Source: Dyella sp. ASV24 (lineage in GTDB: Bacteria; Pseudomonadota; Gammaproteobacteria; Xanthomonadales; Rhodanobacteraceae). From it: a stretch of 37,079 nt of DNA. The stretch covers positions 1 through 37,079 of the forward strand of contig NZ_JAELTQ010000035.1 of NCBI RefSeq assembly GCF_016428905.1, given 5' to 3'. The position numbers and the translations under genes are program-made. The notes under the pieces were generated by a model that was not told where the DNA came from, searched no databases, and worked only from the letters and a program-made list of their open reading frames with translations. This document shows, in pieces, positions 32,814-37,079 of this stretch; positions within the stretch are counted from its first letter, which is position 1, and each line of letters opens with the position of its first letter.

Positions 32814-33691
32814 CCGACTCGCATTTCGACCGCCAGCAGGTGCGCCGCAATTTTGGCCGCGCGGCGAACACGTACGAGCAACACGACGCCTTGCAGCGCG
32901 AAGTGCAGACGCTGCTGCTCGACCGCCTGGGCTTTTACCTGGAAACACCCGAGCGGGTGATCGACGTCGGCGCTGGCACTGGTCGAGGCACCGCCTTGCT
33001 GCGCAAGCGCTACCCGAAGGCGCAGGTCGTCGCGTTTGACCTGGCGCTGCCTATGTTGCGCGCCGCAAAGAAGAACAGCAGTTGGCTGAAGCCGTTCCAG
33101 CGCGTGTGCGCGGAAGCCACGTCGCTGCCGTTGCCTGACCACAGCGTGGATGTGTTGCATTCCAACCTGTGCTTCCAGTGGATCGACGACTTGCCCGCGC
33201 TGTTCGGCGAATGCGTGCGCGTGCTCAAGCCCGGCGGCCTGCTGGTGTTCTCGACGTTCGGCCCCGATACCTTGAAGGAGCTACGCGCTGCATGGGCTGA
33301 AGCCGATCAGCAGCCGCACGTGAGCCGCTTCCTCGACATGCACGACCTGGGCGATGCGATGATCAACGCAGGCCTGCGCGACCCGGTGCTGGACGTGGAT
33401 CGCTACACGCTTACCTACAGCGAGCCGCGCCTGCTGCTCAAGGAACTGCAGGGGCTGGGCGCGACCAATGCCGACCGCGAGCGCGAGCGGCATCTGTTGG
33501 GCAAGAAGCATTACCAGCGCATGCTGGCGGCATACGAAACGATGCGCGTGGACGGCCGTATTCCTGCGACGTGGGAAGTGGTCACAGCCCATGCGTGGGG
33601 ACCGCCGCATGGACAATCGCGCCGCTTGGCGGGCGGCGGCGAGATGGCCAGCTTCTCTATCGACAGTCTGCGCGGCTCGCGCCGACGCTGA
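32810..33691 (+). CDS. bioC: Malonyl-ACP O-methyltransferase
   Basis: A 293-residue SAM-dependent methyltransferase that caps malonyl-ACP as its methyl ester, letting the fatty-acid system build the pimeloyl chain. The family opening FDRQQVRRNFGRAANTYEQH is followed by SAM motif I VIDVGAGTGRGTALLRKRYP. Then come VVAFDLALPMLRAA, DVLHSNLCFQWIDDLPALFG and LKPGGLLVFSTFGPDTLKEL, all typical of BioC. The C-terminal end has VVTAHAWGPPHGQSRR. It overlaps bioH by 4 nt and ends the operon. bioA and bioD are not in the window and must lie elsewhere. Confidence 0.96.
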   Translation: MTDSHFDRQQVRRNFGRAANTYEQHDALQREVQTLLLDRLGFYLETPERVIDVGAGTGRGTALLRKRYPKAQVVAFDLALPMLRAAKKNSSWLKPFQRVCAEATSLPLPDHSVDVLHSNLCFQWIDDLPALFGECVRVLKPGGLLVFSTFGPDTLKELRAAWAEADQQPHVSRFLDMHDLGDAMINAGLRDPVLDVDRYTLTYSEPRLLLKELQGLGATNADRERERHLLGKKHYQRMLAAYETMRVDGRIPATWEVVTAHAWGPPHGQSRRLAGGGEMASFSIDSLRGSRRR

Positions 33692-33760
33692 AGGTCCCTG
33701 TCCATTCAAGACACGTTGTGCGGACGCGGAGTGCACCCGCACATCGTGGTCAACGACAGA

Positions 33761-34198
33761 TCAAAGAATCAACGAGCACTGCTCTACGCCCTGACGCCCC
33801 TTGGTTTCATCAACCTGATGAAGCGCGGAACGGGCGGCGAACACGCCCATCTTCACTTCCTGCCAGACGTAGTAGGTCTTACCTGCCTGCATGTCCATCG
33901 TCAGTGTGGAGTCCACTTCCGTCTTGGACACGATGGTGTGCGTGCCTGGAGCAAGCTCTTTGCGCAGGTAGGTGTTCGCTGCAGTGTCGCCTACCGACTG
34001 ACCGTCGATCAGCAATGGCATCTTGATGGCAGCGCCCATCGACTCGTTGCGAAAAATATAGACCACTGCCTTGTCCGTCGATGGCATGAACTGCTTGGCC
34101 TGAGCATCGGCCCCCTTGTTCGCCATCGGGACGCTGGCGCAACCGGTAAGCACCAACATGGCGATGAGCGACATCGTCATCAGCATCTTGCGGATCAT
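33761..34198 (-). CDS. DUF2846-type lipoprotein
   Basis: A 145-residue outer-membrane-type lipoprotein. The lipobox is LVLTGC with Cys20 as the acylated residue; the +2 residue is Ala rather than Asp, so sorting to the outer membrane is likely. The mature part has the DUF2846 pattern (AVVYIFRNESMGAAIKMPLL, then IDGQSVGDTAANTYLRKELA and THTIVSKTEVDS, ending in GKTYYVWQEVK). AGGGGGAAA precedes ATG 34198, a strong site that places the start after the upstream frame 34234. It is convergent with bioC. Function is unknown; the family is often stress- or envelope-related. Confidence 0.88.
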   Translation of the reverse strand: MIRKMLMTMSLIAMLVLTGCASVPMANKGADAQAKQFMPSTDKAVVYIFRNESMGAAIKMPLLIDGQSVGDTAANTYLRKELAPGTHTIVSKTEVDSTLTMDMQAGKTYYVWQEVKMGVFAARSALHQVDETKGRQGVEQCSLIL

Positions 34199-34404
34199 AG
34201 TTTCCCCCTGTGGATCAGTTTCGATTGTTTGCACACGCGCTGGCCCGACGCCCTGAATAGAATCAGCACGCAGTCTCAGCCATACGCTGTGGCGCCATCG
34301 CCCCCTCGGTGATGGCGGACGGATGCTCGCACGTCGAATGAATTTGCCGCAATAACCCGAACGAACAACGCAAGGGCTCCATTTGTTGCGGCTATCCGTT
34401 CCCG

Positions 34405-34974
34405 CTATAGGCTCTTGTAGCGAAAGCAGTTCACTGTGTGGTCATTGACCATGCCCGTAGCCTGCATAAAGGCATAGCAGATCGTGGTGCCAACAAAGCG
34501 GAACCCACGTTTCTTCAGGTCCTTGCTCATGCGGTCGGATAGCGGCGTGCTCGCAGGCACATCACCCTGACCCGTCCAACGGTTGCGGATGGGCTTGCCG
34601 TCCACGAAGGACCACAGATACTTGTCGAGGGTGCCGAATTCATCGATGACCTGCAGCGCCGCGCGGGCGTTATCGCGCGCGGCGAATACCTTGAGCCGGT
34701 TACGCACGATGCCGGGGTCTAGCAACGCCTTTTCCAGCTCTCGATCTTTCATGGCCGCGACGCGGTCGATGTCGAAATCGTGAAACACGCGCCGATAGTT
34801 GCCGCGCTTGAGCAGAATGGTGCGCCACGACAAGCCCGCCTGTGCGCCTTCCAGGCATAGGAACTCAAACAGCATCTGGTCGTCGTGCAACGGCGTACCC
34901 CACTCGCTGTCGTGGTAGTCGTGCATATCTTCGCTATTGCCCCAGGGGCAGCGCTGTTTCGCTTTTGTCGCCAT
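34405..34974 (-). CDS. tag: DNA-3-methyladenine glycosylase I
   Basis: A 189-residue constitutive 3-methyladenine DNA glycosylase that starts base-excision repair of alkylated DNA. The family pattern is complete: RCPWGNSEDMHDYHDSEWG with zinc Cys9 and His21, the substrate pocket LFEFLCLEGAQAGLSWRTIL, IVRNRLKVFAARDNA and the C-terminal Zn residues His179 and Cys183 (VNDHTVNCF). GFRFVGTTICYAFMQATGMV is the usual helix-hairpin-helix-adjacent segment. It lies 4 nt downstream of a small membrane gene on the same strand and is probably cotranscribed. Confidence 0.97.
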   Translation of the reverse strand: MATKAKQRCPWGNSEDMHDYHDSEWGTPLHDDQMLFEFLCLEGAQAGLSWRTILLKRGNYRRVFHDFDIDRVAAMKDRELEKALLDPGIVRNRLKVFAARDNARAALQVIDEFGTLDKYLWSFVDGKPIRNRWTGQGDVPASTPLSDRMSKDLKKRGFRFVGTTICYAFMQATGMVNDHTVNCFRYKSL

Positions 34975-34978
34975 ATTG

Positions 34979-35335
34979 TCAATCCGCGGCTTCGTCGCCG
35001 CGCTCCTTGCGAAAACCCATTACTGCACCCACCGCAGCGGCAACCACAGCAAACCAATGCCAGGGGGACAACGTCTCATGCAACCAGGACATACCCAACA
35101 AGAGGGCGATGCCAGCAACGGCGAATGTCCATCCATGCTCTGGCTTACGAAACAGCAGCATCGTGCTGGCAATCAATAACAGCACGGCACCGATGCCCGT
35201 CGGCACCATCTGAAGCCACGAAAGTTCGCCTAGCGAGACCATCGACCCAAGGGTCCACAGGCGAGCCAGCATGCCAAGGAAGGCCAGAAGGCCCACGCAA
35301 GCCACGAATACATTTCTTGTACGCGCTCTCGTCAT
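34979..35335 (-). CDS. Small membrane protein upstream of tag
   Basis: A 118-residue membrane protein with about four hydrophobic segments: VFVACVGLLAFLGMLARLWT, MVPTGIGAVLLLIASTMLLF, TFAVAGIALLLGMSWL and WHWFAVVAAAVGAVMGFRK. A charged tail (RKERGDEAAD) ends the protein. I do not recognise a family. It begins the tag operon, 4 nt before the glycosylase start, and is divergent from the EamA transporter across 109 nt. Its role next to a DNA repair gene is unclear; proximity may be chance. Confidence 0.7.
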   Translation of the reverse strand: MTRARTRNVFVACVGLLAFLGMLARLWTLGSMVSLGELSWLQMVPTGIGAVLLLIASTMLLFRKPEHGWTFAVAGIALLLGMSWLHETLSPWHWFAVVAAAVGAVMGFRKERGDEAAD

Positions 35336-35444
35336 GGCGATCCCTTGTTAAGCTTCCTCTTCCTCGACGAGCCACGACGCTATCCCAGCCCAGCGTGTCG
35401 AACAAGGGCATCGCGTCGCATAGCGGGACCACTTAGGGAACAGC

Positions 35445-36341
35445 ATGAATTCAACGCCCTCTTCACGCGGCGCCGTGATGGCCCTGCTCGCCACCATCAT
35501 CATCTGGGCCTATAGCTGGGTTGTGATGAAGCAGGTACTGCAACATGCGGGCCCGTTTGATTTCGCGGCGATCCGCTATGTGTTGGGTGCCATCGTGCTG
35601 TTCGGTGCGTTGCTGGCGACGAAACAATCACTGCGTCCACCACCGCTACTGCCCACGGCGCTGATCGGCTTGTGCCAGACCACGGCGTTCCAGGGCCTGG
35701 GTCAATGGGCACTCGTGAGCGGTGGCGCGGGACACGTCGCCCTGCTGGCCTACACCATGCCGTTCTGGGCGGTGCTGCTGGCGTGGATGATGCTGGACGA
35801 ACGCCTCACATCACGGCGCTGGTTGGGCCTGGGTTTGGCCGCGATCGGACTGATCTGCATCATCGAGCCTTGGCATGGGCTAGGCAGCATCCAAAGCACT
35901 TTGCTTGCCATCGGCGCGGGCTTCGCCTGGGCCATGGGTACGGTGCTGAGTAAACGCGTGTTCCAGCGCCATGCGCCCTCCCCGCTTTCGCTCACGGCAT
36001 GGCAGATGCTGTTCGGTGCGCTTGGCTTGGTCATCGTGACGTCGTGTGTACCGCAACGGCCTATCGACTGGACGTGGGGCTTTATCAGTGGCCTGGCTTA
36101 CAGCGTGGTGTTCGCTTCCAGCATCGCCTGGGGACTGTGGCTGATCGTGTTACACCGGCTGCCCACTGCTGTGGCCAGCATCGCCAGCCTTGGCGTGCCC
36201 ATTGTCAGTGTGCTGCTGGCCTGGGCGATCCTGCATGAGCAACCCACCGGGATGGAGATCGTGGGCATCGTATTCATCCTGCTCGGGCTGGTGGCGGTAA
36301 GCGGCATCCGCCTACGCAGCGTACGCACCGCTGGGAGTTAA
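35445..36341 (+). CDS. EamA/DMT-superfamily transporter
   Basis: A 298-residue drug/metabolite transporter with about ten membrane helices in two EamA repeats. The first repeat begins MALLATIIIWAYSWVVMKQV and has the WAYS...FAAIRY start typical of the family. The second begins LLAIGAGFAWAMGTVLSKRV. The YTMPFWAVLLAWMMLDERLT segment closes the first repeat and SLGVPIVSVLLAWAILHEQP the second, both ending in the conserved LxE/DE-type turn. Likely an exporter of amino acids, nucleosides or drugs. The substrate is unknown. It is a single-gene unit, with the small PhnA-like gene 35 nt downstream that could share its transcript. Confidence 0.93.
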   Translation: MNSTPSSRGAVMALLATIIIWAYSWVVMKQVLQHAGPFDFAAIRYVLGAIVLFGALLATKQSLRPPPLLPTALIGLCQTTAFQGLGQWALVSGGAGHVALLAYTMPFWAVLLAWMMLDERLTSRRWLGLGLAAIGLICIIEPWHGLGSIQSTLLAIGAGFAWAMGTVLSKRVFQRHAPSPLSLTAWQMLFGALGLVIVTSCVPQRPIDWTWGFISGLAYSVVFASSIAWGLWLIVLHRLPTAVASIASLGVPIVSVLLAWAILHEQPTGMEIVGIVFILLGLVAVSGIRLRSVRTAGS

Positions 36342-36375
36342 AATGCGGGGTTTGTAACGGTTGGGAGATCCCCTC

Positions 36376-36588
36376 ATGAACGTCAAGGACAGCAACGGAG
36401 CCGTGCTCGCAGATGGCGACTCGGTGCAGGTCATCAAGGATCTGAAGGTGAAGGGCTCGTCGCAGACGCTTAAGCGTGGCTCGGTGTTCAAATCCATTCG
36501 GGTGGATGAGGACAATCCGGAGGAGGTCGAGTGTCGTGATGGGCGTTCGACGTTGGTGTTGAAGACGTGTTTTATCAAGAAGGTTTGA
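36376..36588 (+). CDS. PhnA C-terminal-domain protein, 70 aa
   Basis: A 70-residue protein matching only the C-terminal PhnA/YjdM domain: VKDSNGAVLADGDSVQVIKD, then LKVKGSSQTLKRGSVFKSIR, then VECRDGRSTLVLKTCFIKKV. E. coli PhnA (about 111 residues) also carries an N-terminal zinc ribbon that is absent here, so this is a short form. Despite its name PhnA is not clearly tied to phosphonate use. GGGAGA lies 7 nt before ATG 36376. It follows the EamA gene by 35 nt, and a strong hairpin follows at 36637. It may be a small beta-barrel binding protein; function is unknown. Confidence 0.85.
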   Translation: MNVKDSNGAVLADGDSVQVIKDLKVKGSSQTLKRGSVFKSIRVDEDNPEEVECRDGRSTLVLKTCFIKKV

Positions 36589-36590
36589 TG

Positions 36591-36624
36591 TAGCGCGGTC
36601 TGCACGCTAGCGCGGTCCGCACGC
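36591..36624. repeat. Tandem 17-nt repeat
   Basis: TAGCGCGGTCTGCACGC (36591-36607) and TAGCGCGGTCCGCACGC (36608-36624), one mismatch. It sits directly after the PhnA-like stop. Confidence 0.85.
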
Positions 36625-36636
36625 TTCAGCTCTGCT

Positions 36637-36659
36637 CCCTCTCCCCTTCGGGGAGAGGG
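36637..36659 (+). terminator. Strong hairpin after the PhnA-like gene
   Basis: Perfect 10-bp stem CCCTCTCCCC and GGGGAGAGGG around TTC. There is no T-tract. The sequence CTCCCCTTCGGGGAGAGGGT is a common dispersed palindrome of Proteobacteria, so it may be a mobile repeat that also ends the transcript. Confidence 0.65.
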
Positions 36660-36724
36660 TTGGGGTGAGCCCCGAAAAGGGGGTGAAGGTTGGGTGCTCG
36701 CCTCATCGTTTCATCTTTGCCGTC

Positions 36725-36744
36725 ATCCCGGCGTAGGCCGGGAT
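36725..36744. repeat. Dispersed ATCCCGGC palindrome
   Basis: ATCCCGGC (36725-36732) and GCCGGGAT (36737-36744) around GTAG. The wider context (GTCATCCCGGCGTAGGCCGG) matches a repeat often seen between genes in Proteobacteria, from memory. Confidence 0.75.
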
Positions 36745-36830
36745 CCAGTAGCCGTGCGTATGGTTATCGCCTCGTGCGTTATCGCGACCTGGCCGCTTAC
36801 GCAGCGGGCGTTTCGACCTCCTGCCGGGGG

Positions 36831-37026
36831 CGGAGTCACTTTTCTTTGCTTGCCCAAAGATCCCACGGGGACTAGCTTCGCGTCGAAAGTAACCCAAAGA
36901 AAGGGCACCCCCGTCGCGTCGCCGGCCGATAAAGCCGGCCGGTGCGTGAGGATCGGCCGGGCTTTTCGACAGGGCATCCTGCCCTGACGAAAAGTGCCGG
37001 GCATCGTGCCCGGCACCCCTTCGGGG
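36831..37026. repeat. Mosaic of palindromic dispersed repeats, non-coding
   Basis: Two TTTCTTTGCTTGCCCAAAGA / AAGTAACCCAAAGAAAGGGC parts are followed by four small hairpins: GCCGGC (36921/36934), CAGGGC-GCCCTG (36970-36986), TGCCGGGC-GCCCGGCA (36995-37015) and CCCC-TTC-GGGG (37016-37026). Short frames on both strands here are basic, proline/arginine-rich and not protein-like. The block runs to the window end with no gene. Confidence 0.7.
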
Positions 37027-37079
37027 CCTGATCGTCCGCCCCTCACCGCCGCTCAAGGGGGCCCGAAGGTCAACAGCGA

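Noticed and set aside
34293-34317. CGCCATC/GATGGCG hairpin as tag terminator
   Set aside because: 7-bp stem with an 11-nt loop and no T-tract, about 90 nt past the stop; weak evidence.
36694-36987. Plus- and minus-strand frames in the right-end repeat mosaic
   Set aside because: Built from palindromic repeats, with low-complexity Pro/Arg composition and no ribosome sites.

Overview
This looks like a chromosomal segment of a GC-rich gammaproteobacterium, most likely a Rhodanobacteraceae/Xanthomonadales member (Dyella, Luteibacter or Rhodanobacter type). The basis is the gene style (DUF1254 pair, GH29 and GH5 glycosidases, a comF | bioB-bioF-...-bioH-bioC locus) and Xanthomonad-type dispersed palindromes. 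The genus is an inference from recall, not a search. No rRNA, tRNA, CRISPR array, transposase, integrase or phage gene was seen.

Layout. (1) 12-4209, minus strand: two tandem, 4-nt-overlapping DUF1254/DUF1214 proteins, one Sec- and one Tat-exported, and an upstream multi-pass membrane protein. (2) 4499-5614 and 10373-14104: two blocks of short plus-strand genes (TPR, GNAT, EF-Tu-domain-III-like, three small 3-TM membrane proteins and several unknowns). Each gene is preceded by one copy of the same 24-nt hairpin repeat, and all eleven copies point the same way. This cassette-like array is the most unusual thing in the window. (3) Between the blocks: a secreted alpha-L-fucosidase, an exported alpha/beta hydrolase with a clear terminator, and a double degenerate HD-GYP protein fused to a LuxR helix-turn-helix. 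(4) 14247-24809: accessory metabolism and regulation. It holds an AraC regulator, two NTF2-like proteins, an FAD/disulfide oxidoreductase, a divergent LysR/MFS pair, a Mug-type DNA glycosylase, a GH5 cellulase, a divergent MarR/zeta-class GST pair with palindromic operators, small unknowns, and a 34-residue lysine-rich protein. (5) 25113-27919: a proline-rich membrane-anchored protein with a duplicated Cys motif, and an orphan HipA-like kinase (YjjJ) behind an AT-rich leader. (6) 27920-33691: comF with a small membrane gene, a BirA-box-like operator, then the biotin operon bioB-bioF-trhO-like-bioH-bioC. (7) 33761-36588: DUF2846 lipoprotein, tag with a small membrane gene, an EamA transporter, and a PhnA C-terminal-domain protein. 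(8) 36591-37079: a non-coding mosaic of dispersed palindromic repeats.

How genes work together. BioC and BioH open and close pimeloyl-ACP synthesis, and BioF and BioB carry out the first and last ring-forming steps. bioA and bioD are not in the window. Mug and Tag are both base-excision glycosylases but are not linked. The MarR/GST and LysR/MFS pairs are classic divergent regulator-target arrangements. All assignments come from reading motifs; no database search was possible.
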